Shown one piece after another: positions 52,824 through 61,856 of a DNA stretch of 64,000 bases. This DNA is from Gallibacter sp963558965 (GTDB lineage Bacteria > Bacillota > Clostridia > Peptostreptococcales > Anaerovoracaceae). Location: NCBI GenBank assembly GCA_963558965.1, contig CAUWIT010000005.1, forward strand, positions 34,554 through 98,553. The letters are read 5' to 3'. A program made the position numbers and the translations under genes. Below the pieces are notes generated by a model, which was given only the letters and a program-made list of their open reading frames with translations, did no database searches and was not told the origin of the DNA. Numbering within the stretch: position 1 is the stretch's first letter; every line of letters starts with the position of its first letter.

Positions 52824-53303
52824 TTAATACTCAAGTTCACTATCGATTTTTAAAATTTCTTCTTCCTGCTGTTTTTTATATGCTCTAAACTTTTCTCTAA
52901 GTTCAGGATATTTTATGCTCATCATCTGTACTGCAAGAAGCGCTGCGTTTTCAGCTCCTCCAATAGCTACTGTTGCAACAGGAACTCCCTTTGGCATCTG
53001 AACAGTGCTTAGCAATGAGTCAAGTCCACCCATATCGCTTGTTTTCATGGGAATGCCGATTACAGGAATAGGTGTATTTGCGGCAAGCACACCTCCAAGA
53101 TGTGCTGCCTTACCTGCTGCTGCAATAATAACTTCAATACCTTCTGCTTCAGCATTTTTTGAAAAAGCTTCTGCCTGTGAAGGTGTTCTATGAGCTGAAA
53201 GAATTCTAACTACAGGTTCTACACCAAAATCTTTTAAAACCTGTATGCCTTTTTCAACTACGGGAAGATCTGATTTGCTTCCCATTACAACTCCTACTTT
53301 CAT
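52824..53303 (-). CDS. purE: N5-CAIR mutase / AIR carboxylase PurE
   Basis: 159 aa with GSKSDLPVVEKG, the SAHRTPSQ motif and AAAGKAAHLGGVLAA. No purK is adjacent, so whether this is the N5-CAIR mutase type or a direct carboxylase cannot be decided from context. It lies 8 bp after purL. Confidence 0.95.
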   Translation of the reverse strand: MKVGVVMGSKSDLPVVEKGIQVLKDFGVEPVVRILSAHRTPSQAEAFSKNAEAEGIEVIIAAAGKAAHLGGVLAANTPIPVIGIPMKTSDMGGLDSLLSTVQMPKGVPVATVAIGGAENAALLAVQMMSIKYPELREKFRAYKKQQEEEILKIDSELEY

Positions 53304-53311
53304 TTTATCTC

Positions 53312-56300
53312 CTATCCTTTGAAGTACTTAACAGCAGCTTCAAATAGTTTCATATCCTTTTCGCCGATAACATTTTTGTAAACATTTTCGCCAATACGTT
53401 CGCTGTGTCCCATCTTACCGAAAACTCTACCATCAGGTGAGCAAATACCTTCAACTGCCATTACAGAATGGTTAGGGTTGTATTTAATATCCATTGATGG
53501 TTTGCCGTCGAAATCAACATACTGAGTTACTACCTGTCCGTTTTCGATTAGTTCTTTTAGAAGTTCATCGTTACAGATAAAGTTACCTTCACCGTGTGAA
53601 ACAGGAATAGTATGGATATCTCCAACTTCGTTTTCGCTCATCCATGGTGATTTAACAGATCCAACTCTTGTTCTAACTAGGCAAGATGCATGTCTGCCAA
53701 TCTTGTTGTAAGTTAATGTTGGGCTGTCTTCTGTAGCGTCAACAATCTTACCGTATGGAACTAGACCTAACTTAATTAGAGCCTGGAATCCATTACAAAT
53801 ACCTAGCATTAGGCCGTCTCTGTTTTCTAGTAAGTCTGTTACAGCTTCCTTAACTAATGGATTTCTAAATACAGCAGTGATAAATTTAGCTGAACCATCT
53901 GGTTCGTCTCCACCTGAGAATCCACCAGGAATCATTACGATATTTGCCTTTTTAATCTTTTCAGCAAGTTCTGCAATTGACTGGTTTAGTGTATCTGTAT
54001 CTAGGTTTCTAATAATATGTATATCTGCCTGTGCCCCTGCTCTTTCGAAAGCTCTAGCAGAATCCATTTCGCAGTTTGTTCCTGGGAATACAGGAATGAC
54101 TACATATGGCTTGTCAGTAGTTACTTTTGGTTTTGCTGTGTTTCTCTCTGTGTAGTTTACAGCTTCTACATTTCCTTCGATTGTGTCTTTGCAATCAGCA
54201 GTTCTAGTTGGGAATATTTCTTCTAATGGTTCTTCCCATTTTGCGATAATTTCATCTAAGTTAAAGTTGATATCTTCTCCTTCAACATTGAAGTTTAGCT
54301 CTTTATCAGCAGTAGTTTCACCGATTACCTGGTATGCTACATCACCGAACAATGCATCTAAATCTTCATTGCCAGCTATTTCTAATACAAGTGAACCGTA
54401 TTTAGCAAATACTAGCTGTTTCTTAGTAATATCAGCAACTTTAACGCCAATCTTATTACCTACTGCCATCTTAACTAGTGACATAAATAATCCGCCCTTG
54501 CCAACGTTGTTAGCAGCTAAAACTTTTCCTGCTAGCATTAGCTCGTTAACTTTATCCATGTCTTTTCTAAATTTATCAAAATCAACAATGTAGTTGTCAT
54601 CCCATTTTGATTCAACAAGAACTAGCTTGCTGCCTGCTTCTTTAAGTTCTGTACTTACTACATCCTTTGCATCGCATGTATCAACAGCAAATGAAATTAA
54701 TGCTGGTGGTACATTGATATCTAGGAATGTACCAGACATAGAGTCCTTACCACCGATTGCTGGGATTTCTAGTTCTTTTTGAACTTTTAGTGCACCAAGT
54801 AGTGCTGCCATAGGTTTACCCCAAGCTTCATCACTTGCAAGTTTTTCAAAGTATTCCTGGAATGTCAATCTGATTTTTCTAATATCTCCACCCATAGCTG
54901 CAATCTTTGTTACCGAGTCGATTACTGCATAAAATGCTCCATGGTATGGTGAATTTTTTGCAAGCTGTGGATCAAAACCGTATGCCATAAGTGTAGCAGT
55001 TTCAGTTTCACCTTTAACTACAGGAAGCTTAGCTGCCATTCCTGCTGCTGGTGATAGCTGGTAAACACCGCCTAAAGGCATTAGTACTGTGTTTGCGCCA
55101 ATAGTGCTGTCAAATCTTTCGATAAGACCTTTTTTAGAACAGCAGTTTAAGTCTCCTAGGTATTCTTCTAGAGATTTGTCTGAAGCTTCTATATTTAGAT
55201 CTCCATTGCCTTTAACCTTTACTGTTGCTGTCTGTTTTGCACCGTTTGTATCTAAAAATGCTCTAGATAAATCTAAGATATTCTTTTCTCTCCAGAACAT
55301 ACGAACTCTACCTAAGTCTGTAACTTTTGCAACTGTTGTTGCTTCTAAGTTTTCTTCAGCAGAATAAGCCTTAAATGCCGCTTCATCGTCTGCAGCAACT
55401 ACTACTGCCATTCTTTCCTGAGATTCAGAAATAGCTAGTTCTGTACCATCTAGACCTTCGTATTTCTTCGGTACTAAATCTAGGTTGATATCTAAGCCTT
55501 CTGCTAATTCGCCAATAGCAACAGATACGCCGCCTGCACCAAAGTCGTTACATCTCTTAATTAAAGTTGCAACTTCTTTTCTTCTAAATAGTCTCTGAAT
55601 ATTTCTTTCAACTGGTGGATTACCCTTCTGAACTTCTGCACCACATTCTGTAATAGATTCCATTGTGTGTTCCTTTGAAGAACCAGTTGCACCACCGCAA
55701 CCGTCTCTACCAGTTCTGCCTCCAACTAGGATAATAACATCTCCTGGCTGAGGTACTTTTCTAATTACATGGTCTGCTGGAGCTGCACCGATTACTGCAC
55801 CAACTTCCATTCTCTTTGCAACATAGTCTTCGTCGTAAACTTCGTCAACCTGTCCTGTAGCAAGACCGATCTGGTTACCATATGAAGAATATCCAGCTGC
55901 TGCTTCCTTAATAATCTTTTTCTGAGGAAGTTTTCCTTCTAATGTTTCATCGATTGGTTTTCTTGGATCTGCTGCACCAGTTACTCTCATTGCCTGGTAA
56001 ACGTAAACTCTACCTGATAATGGGTCTCTAATAGCTCCACCAAGACAAGTAGCTGCACCACCAAATGGTTCAATTTCTGTTGGATGGTTGTGAGTTTCAT
56101 TTTTAAACATAACTAACCAGTCTTCTTCTTTGCCATCAATCTTAGCCTTAACCTTGATTGAACAAGCATTGATTTCTTCTGATTCGTCTAAGTCTGTAGC
56201 TTTTCCTTCTTTTTTTAGATATTTTGCACCGATACAAGCCATATCCATTAGGCAAATATCTTTTTTTCTATCTCCGTAAACATCTTTACGCATTTCTAGA

Positions 56301-57067
56301 TATTCAGAAAATGCTTCTTTTACAATGTCTCCATACTGGCCATCTTCAAAGTAAATATCTGTTAATTCTGTATTGAAAGTTGTGTGTCTGCAGTGGTCTG
56401 ACCAGTAAGTATCAATAACTTTTAGTTCTGTAATAGTTGGATTTCTCTTTTCTTCATCTTTGAAGTAAGCATGAATGGCTTTTAGGTCACCCTTGCTCAT
56501 TGCAAATCCCATTTCGCTTCTAAAGGCTTCAAGCTCTTCGTCTGTTTTATCAATGAAACCTTCGATGATTTCAACATCTGCTGGAGCAACCATTTCTAGC
56601 GCCAAAGTTTCCTGTTTTTCAAGCTGAGCCATCTGGCTGTCTACAGGATTTACACAATATCCTTTAATCTTTTCAACTTCTTCATCTGTTAGTTTGCCTT
56701 CAAGTACGATTACTCTTGCAAACTTAACTACTGGGTTAACTTCTGGTTTGATTAGCTTAATACATACTGCCGCTGAATCTGCTCTCTGGTCGTACTGACC
56801 TGGTAAAAATTCAACTGCAAAAAAATTAGCAGACTCGCCAAGTTCCGGTAACTCCTCATCGTAGGCGTTATCGATAGCTGGTTCTGCAAAAACTGAATAT
56901 TTAGCCATTTCAACTGTTTCGTCATCAACGCCTTCTACATCGTATCTGTTAATAACTCTGATACCTGTTAAATTTTCGATATGAAGGTTTGATTTGATGT
57001 CATCAAAAAGACCTTGTGCTTCTACATCAAAGCCCTTTTTCTTTTCAACATAAATTCTTCTTACCAT
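53312..57067 (-). CDS. purL: Single-chain FGAM synthase PurL
   Basis: 1251 aa from the ATG at 57067 (MVRRIYVEKKKG), behind GAGGAG. It is the large fused form: an N-terminal PurS-like part, a linker, two synthetase halves (FKNETHNHPTEIEPFGGAATC in the first), and a C-terminal class I glutaminase. That glutaminase has GICNGFQAL (catalytic Cys) and SHGEGN. It makes formylglycinamidine ribonucleotide, and is the first gene of purL-E-M-N-F-H-D. purB, purC and purK are absent from the window. Confidence 0.98.
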   Translation of the reverse strand: MVRRIYVEKKKGFDVEAQGLFDDIKSNLHIENLTGIRVINRYDVEGVDDETVEMAKYSVFAEPAIDNAYDEELPELGESANFFAVEFLPGQYDQRADSAAVCIKLIKPEVNPVVKFARVIVLEGKLTDEEVEKIKGYCVNPVDSQMAQLEKQETLALEMVAPADVEIIEGFIDKTDEELEAFRSEMGFAMSKGDLKAIHAYFKDEEKRNPTITELKVIDTYWSDHCRHTTFNTELTDIYFEDGQYGDIVKEAFSEYLEMRKDVYGDRKKDICLMDMACIGAKYLKKEGKATDLDESEEINACSIKVKAKIDGKEEDWLVMFKNETHNHPTEIEPFGGAATCLGGAIRDPLSGRVYVYQAMRVTGAADPRKPIDETLEGKLPQKKIIKEAAAGYSSYGNQIGLATGQVDEVYDEDYVAKRMEVGAVIGAAPADHVIRKVPQPGDVIILVGGRTGRDGCGGATGSSKEHTMESITECGAEVQKGNPPVERNIQRLFRRKEVATLIKRCNDFGAGGVSVAIGELAEGLDINLDLVPKKYEGLDGTELAISESQERMAVVVAADDEAAFKAYSAEENLEATTVAKVTDLGRVRMFWREKNILDLSRAFLDTNGAKQTATVKVKGNGDLNIEASDKSLEEYLGDLNCCSKKGLIERFDSTIGANTVLMPLGGVYQLSPAAGMAAKLPVVKGETETATLMAYGFDPQLAKNSPYHGAFYAVIDSVTKIAAMGGDIRKIRLTFQEYFEKLASDEAWGKPMAALLGALKVQKELEIPAIGGKDSMSGTFLDINVPPALISFAVDTCDAKDVVSTELKEAGSKLVLVESKWDDNYIVDFDKFRKDMDKVNELMLAGKVLAANNVGKGGLFMSLVKMAVGNKIGVKVADITKKQLVFAKYGSLVLEIAGNEDLDALFGDVAYQVIGETTADKELNFNVEGEDINFNLDEIIAKWEEPLEEIFPTRTADCKDTIEGNVEAVNYTERNTAKPKVTTDKPYVVIPVFPGTNCEMDSARAFERAGAQADIHIIRNLDTDTLNQSIAELAEKIKKANIVMIPGGFSGGDEPDGSAKFITAVFRNPLVKEAVTDLLENRDGLMLGICNGFQALIKLGLVPYGKIVDATEDSPTLTYNKIGRHASCLVRTRVGSVKSPWMSENEVGDIHTIPVSHGEGNFICNDELLKELIENGQVVTQYVDFDGKPSMDIKYNPNHSVMAVEGICSPDGRVFGKMGHSERIGENVYKNVIGEKDMKLFEAAVKYFKG

Positions 57068-57118
57068 TTTTTTCTCCTCTATCAATACAAAATAAATAAC
57101 GAAATTTCATACATAATT

Positions 57119-57153
57119 ATAATAGCACAAAACCTAAGATTTTGTGCTATTAT
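57119..57153. repeat. Perfect 14-bp inverted repeat in the purL leader
   Basis: ATAATAGCACAAAA pairs with TTTTGTGCTATTAT around a 7-nt loop, about 52 bp before the purL start. On the plus strand it is followed by TTGCG and a T run; on the minus strand no T run follows. It could be an attenuator-like RNA structure or a protein site. Confidence 0.55.
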
Positions 57154-57175
57154 TTGCGTTTTTTTATTTTTATCG

Positions 57176-57191
57176 TTCGTTATAATACGAA
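57176..57191. promoter_or_regulatory. Candidate purine operator dyad
   Basis: TTCGT-TATAAT-ACGAA is an inverted repeat with ACGAAC/ACGAAT half-sites that partly resemble the Bacillus PurBox (CCGAAC core). It overlaps a plausible -10 for purL. Regulator not known. Confidence 0.3.
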
Positions 57192-57330
57192 TAATAGTAT
57201 AAAATTCATTATTTTTATCCGTTATTTATCCATTTTTACTATAAATTTCTTTAATATTGCTTTATTTTATAAAATTCGTATTGACTTTTTCCAATATTTA
57301 ACATATTATGTAATTGTAAATCATTTCCAG

Positions 57331-57379
57331 TCCTGCCGGAGATTTTTAACACTAACATCTTTTCTTAACTTCGGCAGGA
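57331..57379. repeat. Inverted repeat TCCTGCCG / CGGCAGGA
   Basis: Perfect 8-bp arms separated by 33 bp between the DUF1275 gene and the purL leader. A TTTTATA tail follows only on the plus strand, where no gene ends nearby. Function unknown. Confidence 0.45.
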
Positions 57380-57394
57380 TTTTATATAGATATA

Positions 57395-58084
57395 TTAATC
57401 ACGATTTTTTAATAAATACTCTTGTGTCATAAGAAGATATGCGATTACAAGACCGATTGTTGCAATTGAAACAGAAATTGCCCCCAATAAATTAGTTAAT
57501 AAACCTCCAATTGCTGCACCGCCTATAAAAAATAGGATAACTGTATAATATTCCATACAGTCTCTTGCTAATTTTTTGTCTTTTGACTCAATAAATTTGA
57601 AAAGTTTTTCTGTACCACTTCTCAAATTGCCAGTACACATAGTTGAAGCAAATGCATTTCCCTTAACTTTTCTAAAAGCTTCAACTTGCAAAGCACATAC
57701 AAATGAGATCATAAGATTAACAAGAGAGTCCCATTTACCTACAGGTATAAAGCCTGCAAATACAACTACTGTTAACTCTATTAATATAACAAACTGTCTC
57801 CAATGAAAATGAGTCAGTTCATATTTTTTAAGTTTTATAAGTTCACAAATAAAAACACCAGCTACAAAAGCAAGTATTGGACACAGATAATTTAACGCCA
57901 AATACCATTTTTGTTTGATTAAACTTACTGAAAGAAGTACTATATTTCCTGTTTGAGCATTGGCAAAAACCTCTCCCCTGCAAAGGTACGAATAAGCATC
58001 CAGATATCCACCTACTATAGCAAGTACCCACGCAAGTATGTGATGTTCAGAAGTTTGCCATATTTTTTCTCCTTTTTTATCCAT
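57395..58084 (-). CDS. DUF1275 (YoaK-like) membrane protein
   Basis: 229 aa with six predicted membrane segments and the family motif VGGYLDAYSYLCRGEVFANAQTGNIVLL near the N-terminus, followed by the CALQVEAFRKVKGNAFASTMCTGNLRSG segment. Family known as YoaK/DUF1275; function unknown. GGAGGA precedes the ATG and an extended -10 lies about 45 bp upstream. Confidence 0.9.
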   Translation of the reverse strand: MDKKGEKIWQTSEHHILAWVLAIVGGYLDAYSYLCRGEVFANAQTGNIVLLSVSLIKQKWYLALNYLCPILAFVAGVFICELIKLKKYELTHFHWRQFVILIELTVVVFAGFIPVGKWDSLVNLMISFVCALQVEAFRKVKGNAFASTMCTGNLRSGTEKLFKFIESKDKKLARDCMEYYTVILFFIGGAAIGGLLTNLLGAISVSIATIGLVIAYLLMTQEYLLKNRD

Positions 58085-58126
58085 TTGTCCTCCTCTTATT
58101 TATTTCATATATTTTTTACCCAAATC

Positions 58127-58132
58127 ATTTTA
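58127..58132 (-). promoter_or_regulatory. Extended -10 promoter of the DUF1275 gene
   Basis: The minus strand reads TGTGTTAAAAT, the same 11-mer as before tsaB and tsaE. Confidence 0.45.
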
Positions 58133-58207
58133 ACACAGTGATAGATATTTTTGTATACCTTAAAAAATATCTAATTCTTAAGGTTTATTTCAAGGGAGGA
58201 ATGTATA

Positions 58208-58378
58208 ATGACTTCTGAAAAACAATTTGAAGAAATTATGGATATAATTGATGGTCGAGAAGCTCGTAAATTTTGGTACGAAACACAACTTGCCATGAAG
58301 CTTGAAGGAGGTGAATACGATACTGCTATAGACGACGGTATTTGGCTATACAAGTATTTAAGATGTCTATGTGACTAA
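58208..58378 (+). CDS. Small acidic protein of unknown function (56 aa)
   Basis: An ATG 8 nt after GGGAGG opens a frame of 56 codons, starting MTSEKQFEEIMDIIDGREAR and ending in YKYLRCLCD. The composition is protein-like: amphipathic helices, two Trp, two Cys near the end, net negative. Another ATG at 58201 is too close to the ribosome site. I do not recognise the family. It sits between the divergent DUF1275 gene and the metallo-beta-lactamase gene, whose ribosome site follows about 85 bp after its stop. Confidence 0.65.
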   Translation: MTSEKQFEEIMDIIDGREARKFWYETQLAMKLEGGEYDTAIDDGIWLYKYLRCLCD

Positions 58379-58478
58379 TTTATTTGACTAAAGTGACTAT
58401 TCTGAAATTGTATATAACAATTTCTTCATTTAAAATATTATATAGGTGAGTAATCTTTTTACAGGAGGTGTAAAGCTT

Positions 58479-59219
58479 ATGATGAAACGCATTAAAAAGA
58501 AACTAAAGAGTTTGACAATAACACCGTTGCATTCTGATATATATGCTATTGTAGAAAAAGGAATTACAGAAGAAGTAACTTCTTACTTAATTTTAGGCGA
58601 AGAAAATAACATACTTTTCGATACTGGCCTTAGCAGTAAAAAAGGTCAATTATATAAAACCGTTATGAAGTTTGTTTCTCACGAGCCGACGGTTATAAAT
58701 AGCCATGGACATTACGATCACACTGGTGGCAACCAATGTTTTTCTGATGTTTACGCATTTAATCCAAAAGCTTGTGGCAAAACTAAAGAAAATAAATTGC
58801 CTGCTAAACTTGAAAACAATCAAAAGTTTGATTTAGGCAACAGAGTACTTAGAGTATTACACACACCTGGTCACACAGAAGACTGCATTTGTCTTTTTGA
58901 TGAAACTAATGGTATACTGTTTTCCGGTGATGTAATTTACGAAGGCACTCTTTACAGCATGTTTAAATCTGATTTCTTTGGAAATTCCAATCTTCGAGAT
59001 TATGAGCAATCTATGAAACAGCTTGAAGAACTTGTAGATTGTATAACTGTTATACATCCAGCGCATAATGAAATCAGCATCAAACCTCAAATGATTATAC
59101 ACGCTAGAGAAGCATTGCAAAAAATTAACAATGGCAAAGCATCTCCAACTAAGAAAAGATTTTTACTTAAACGAGTAAAACAATACGCTTTCAAAAATTT
59201 AAAAGTCTTAACTGATTAA
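58479..59219 (+). CDS. Metallo-beta-lactamase-fold hydrolase
   Basis: 246 aa from the ATG at 58479, 8 nt after AGGAGGTG; a GTG frame at 58446 would include that site. The metal-binding motif is NSHGHYDHTGG (HxHxDH), followed by HTPGHTEDC, SGDVIYEG and HPAHNE. The fold covers glyoxalase II, lactonases, RNases and others, so the substrate is open. It probably shares a transcript with the alarmone synthetase 24 bp downstream. Confidence 0.85.
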   Translation: MMKRIKKKLKSLTITPLHSDIYAIVEKGITEEVTSYLILGEENNILFDTGLSSKKGQLYKTVMKFVSHEPTVINSHGHYDHTGGNQCFSDVYAFNPKACGKTKENKLPAKLENNQKFDLGNRVLRVLHTPGHTEDCICLFDETNGILFSGDVIYEGTLYSMFKSDFFGNSNLRDYEQSMKQLEELVDCITVIHPAHNEISIKPQMIIHAREALQKINNGKASPTKKRFLLKRVKQYAFKNLKVLTD

Positions 59220-59243
59220 CTAATCTAAACACAGGAGTATTTT

Positions 59244-59921
59244 ATGATTATAGAAAAAAAAGAAAACTTGAAAATCGATATGGATAATATACCTGCAGAG
59301 CTGAAGCCTATGGCCCAGCGCGCTCAGGAATTTTTAGAAGTTAGAAATCTATATCACGCCGCAATTAAAGAAGTTAGCACAAAGCTTGAAATCCTTGATG
59401 ACGAATTTCATGTAACTCACGATTACAATCCAATTCACCATATGGAATGTCGTGTTAAATCTATCCAAAGCATCTTTGGAAAAATAATTCGCAAAGGTTT
59501 TGAGTTTGACTCTCAAGCATTTAAAAAGCTAACTGATATCGCTGGCATAAGAGTTATTTGTAAATACAAAAGCGATATCTACCGCATTAGCCAAATGCTT
59601 TTAAACCAAAATGATATCGAGCTTGTACGTGAAAAAGACTACATAAAAAATCCTAAAGAAAGCGGTTACCGCAGTTTACATCTTGTTGTACTGGTGCCGG
59701 TTTTCCTATCTGATTGTGTTGAAAAAGTACCAGTCGAAGTTCAAATTAGAACTGTTGTTATGGATACTTGGGCAAGTCTTGAACATGAACTTAAATATAA
59801 AAGAGACGGTTCACCTCTAAGTGACTCAGCAGCTCAAAGTCTTAAGGAATGTGCCGCTCAGATGAATTCTATCGACGAAATGATGGAAAAAATCCACAGT
59901 GAAGAAATATCTAATAACTAA
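59244..59921 (+). CDS. Small alarmone synthetase (RelQ/RelP type)
   Basis: 225 aa consisting of one RelA/SpoT synthetase domain with no hydrolase, TGS or ACT domains. Key motifs are RVKSIQSIFGKI, DIAGIRVICKYKSDIY, KNPKESGYRSLHLVV and EVQIRTVVMDTWASLEHELKYK. It makes (p)ppGpp or pGpp from ATP and GDP/GTP, giving stress control independent of the ribosome. CAGGAG precedes the ATG. Confidence 0.93.
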   Translation: MIIEKKENLKIDMDNIPAELKPMAQRAQEFLEVRNLYHAAIKEVSTKLEILDDEFHVTHDYNPIHHMECRVKSIQSIFGKIIRKGFEFDSQAFKKLTDIAGIRVICKYKSDIYRISQMLLNQNDIELVREKDYIKNPKESGYRSLHLVVLVPVFLSDCVEKVPVEVQIRTVVMDTWASLEHELKYKRDGSPLSDSAAQSLKECAAQMNSIDEMMEKIHSEEISNN

Positions 59922-59973
59922 ATTTGATTCTTTGTCATATGGTGTTAGTTAAGAATAAATCCTAAATTTTATT

Positions 59974-60016
59974 AAGAGATTCAGGCAGCCTTTTGGCTGC
60001 TGTGGATCTCTTTTTT
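59974..60016 (+). terminator. Terminator of the alarmone synthetase transcript
   Basis: A two-step stem, AGAGAT...ATCTCT outside and GCAGCC-TTTT-GGCTGC inside, is followed by six Ts. Confidence 0.85.
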
Positions 60017-60036
60017 CGACTACTAATGAAATCTTG

Positions 60037-60050
60037 TTGATTTACATCAA
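60037..60050. promoter_or_regulatory. Perfect FNR/CRP-type box in a gene-free gap
   Basis: TTGAT-TTAC-ATCAA matches the FNR consensus exactly. It lies downstream of hcp and of the alarmone synthetase, not before a recognised gene. A TAAT-rich -10-like stretch near 60071 would be at the right distance for a plus-strand promoter running antisense into hcp. Confidence 0.35.
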
Positions 60051-60095
60051 AAATTAAGTAATATGTGCAATAATTCTTTTAAATGTGCAGAATGA

Positions 60096-60126
60096 AGGAC
60101 AGGAACGATGAAATCACTCCTGCCCT
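60096..60126 (-). terminator. Terminator-like hairpin downstream of hcp
   Basis: AGGACAGGA (60096-60104) pairs with TCCTGCCCT (60118-60126), allowing one G-T pair. The tail on the minus strand is T-containing but not a clean run. Confidence 0.5.
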
Positions 60127-60151
60127 AAAAATTTAAGTGTACTGAAATTAT

Positions 60152-61792
60152 TTACTTATTTGTGTCAAAAAACAGCTTAAGATCATCATCTACGGTGCCA
60201 ATCCCTGCAATACCAAAGTTTTCCACTAAAACATTCGCCACATTTGGGCTGAGAAATGCCGGGAGAGTAGGCCCAAGATGGATATTCTTTACCCCTAGGT
60301 ATAGAAGCGCCAGGAGTACAATGACCGCTTTCTGTTCATACCATGCGATATTATAGATGATAGGCAGGTCGTTGATATTATCAAGGTCAAATACTTCCTT
60401 TAACTTCAGAGCAATCACAGCTAACGAATATGAGTCGTTGCACTGTCCAGCGTCCAGAACACGCGGAATCCCATTGATATCGCCCAAAGATAGCTTATTG
60501 TACTTATATTTTGCACAGCCCGCAGTAAGGATTACCGTATCCTGAGGTAGTGCTTTAGCAAATTCAGTATAGTAATCTCTGCTCTTTGCACGTCCATCAC
60601 AACCAGCCATAACCACAAACTTTTTGATTACACCGCTTTTTACCGCCTCAACAATCTGATCTGCCAGAGCTAAAACCTGTGCATGAGCAAATCCGCCAAT
60701 GAGTTCTCCCGTTTCAATTTAAGTTGGTGCAGAACACTTCTTAGCATATTCAATAATCATGGAGAAATCTTTCTGCTCACCGATTTCCCCAGGAATATGA
60801 GTACATCCCGGATATCCTGCTACGCCAGTAGTGTATAGTCTACCCTTGTAACTGTCCTTGGGCGGCACAATGCAGTTAGTTGTCATTAGGATGGGACCAT
60901 TGAAGGTTTCAAATTCCTCTTTCTGCTTCCACCACGCATTGCCATAATTTCCGATAAAGTTTTGGTATTTTTTAAATGCTGGGTAATAGTGGGCGGGAAG
61001 CATCTCGGAATGAGTATAAACATCTACACCCGTTCCCTGTGTCTGCTCCAACAGCATTTCTAGATCACGTAAATCGTGGCCGGAGACCAGTATACCAGGA
61101 TTTTTTCCAACTCCAATATTAACCTTCGTAATTTCTGGATTTCCATAGGCATCTGTGTTAGCCTTGTCCAACAGAGCCATACCGGATACGCCGTATTTTC
61201 CAGTTTCCATTGCCAAAGCAATCAAATCTTCTACACTAAGACTATCGTCCATAATATTAGCCAATGCCCTCTGAAGAAATGTATCAACATCACTGTCGTC
61301 TTTTAATAACACATTTGCATGTTTCGAGTAAGCGGATAGTCCCTTCAATCCATATGTAATCAGCTCACGCAGAGAGCGAATATCCTCGTTTTGAGTAGAA
61401 AGAACACCGACAGTTCTAGCCTTTTCTTCCCAGTTACCGGAACCATCCCATTTTGCAGCTTCGGGCAAACTTGAAATATCTTCTATATGCGTCAACAGTG
61501 CCTTTTTTTCTGTCAGTGTAGCACGGATTCTTGCCTCAATACTCTCTTTGTCAAAGTTTGCATTGGTGATGGTTGTGAACAGGTTCAGGCTAATTAAATG
61601 ATTTATTTCTGAAGCGACATGCTTACCTTCCTTACGCAGTGCGGTTGTAACAACTGAAATACCTTTTGTAACATAAACCAACAGATCCTGCATAGCCGCT
61701 ACATCTGGCTTTTTCCCACACAAGCCGTACATTGTGCAGCCTTTGCATCCTGCGGTTTCCTGACATTGATAGCAAAACATTTTTTGTTCCAT
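60152..61792 (-). pseudogene. hcp: Hybrid cluster protein (hydroxylamine reductase), interrupted by one in-frame TAA
   Basis: Read from the ATG at 61792 (MEQKMFCYQCQE, behind GGAGGT), the frame has 547 codons, the usual Hcp length, with a single TAA at 60719-60721 (codon 358). There SAPT is followed by the stop, then IETGELIGGFAHAQ continues in frame; Glu is expected at that place. The N-terminal Fe-S motif CYQCQETAGCKGCTMYG and the downstream cluster ligands (AGCDGR, LTAGCAKY, DAGQCND, EQKA) are otherwise intact. Hcp reduces NO or hydroxylamine. A truncated product would lose three hybrid-cluster cysteines. Sequencing error or recent loss are both possible. Confidence 0.88.
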
Positions 61793-61856
61793 AATATAAC
61801 CTCCATCAAAAAAATACATACTAAAAATTTAATTATAAAAACGTTGAAGTCCAAAA

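Larger units (their letters stand above)
57068..57394. other. Intergenic leader of the purine operon
   Basis: The 327-bp gap between purL and the DUF1275 gene is AT-rich. It holds the 14-bp perfect hairpin at 57119-57153, the TTCGT/ACGAA dyad at 57176-57191, another ACGAAT copy near 57278, and the inverted repeat at 57331-57379. I see no purine, PRPP or ZTP riboswitch and no credible ORF. Confidence 0.5.

Noticed and set aside
57068..57394. Purine, PRPP or ZTP riboswitch upstream of purL
   Set aside because: None of the conserved core sequences of these classes could be found on the minus strand.
60719..60721. Stop codon reassignment or programmed readthrough in hcp
   Set aside because: TAA is the normal stop of most genes in this window and no recoding element was recognised; loss by point mutation or sequencing error is simpler.
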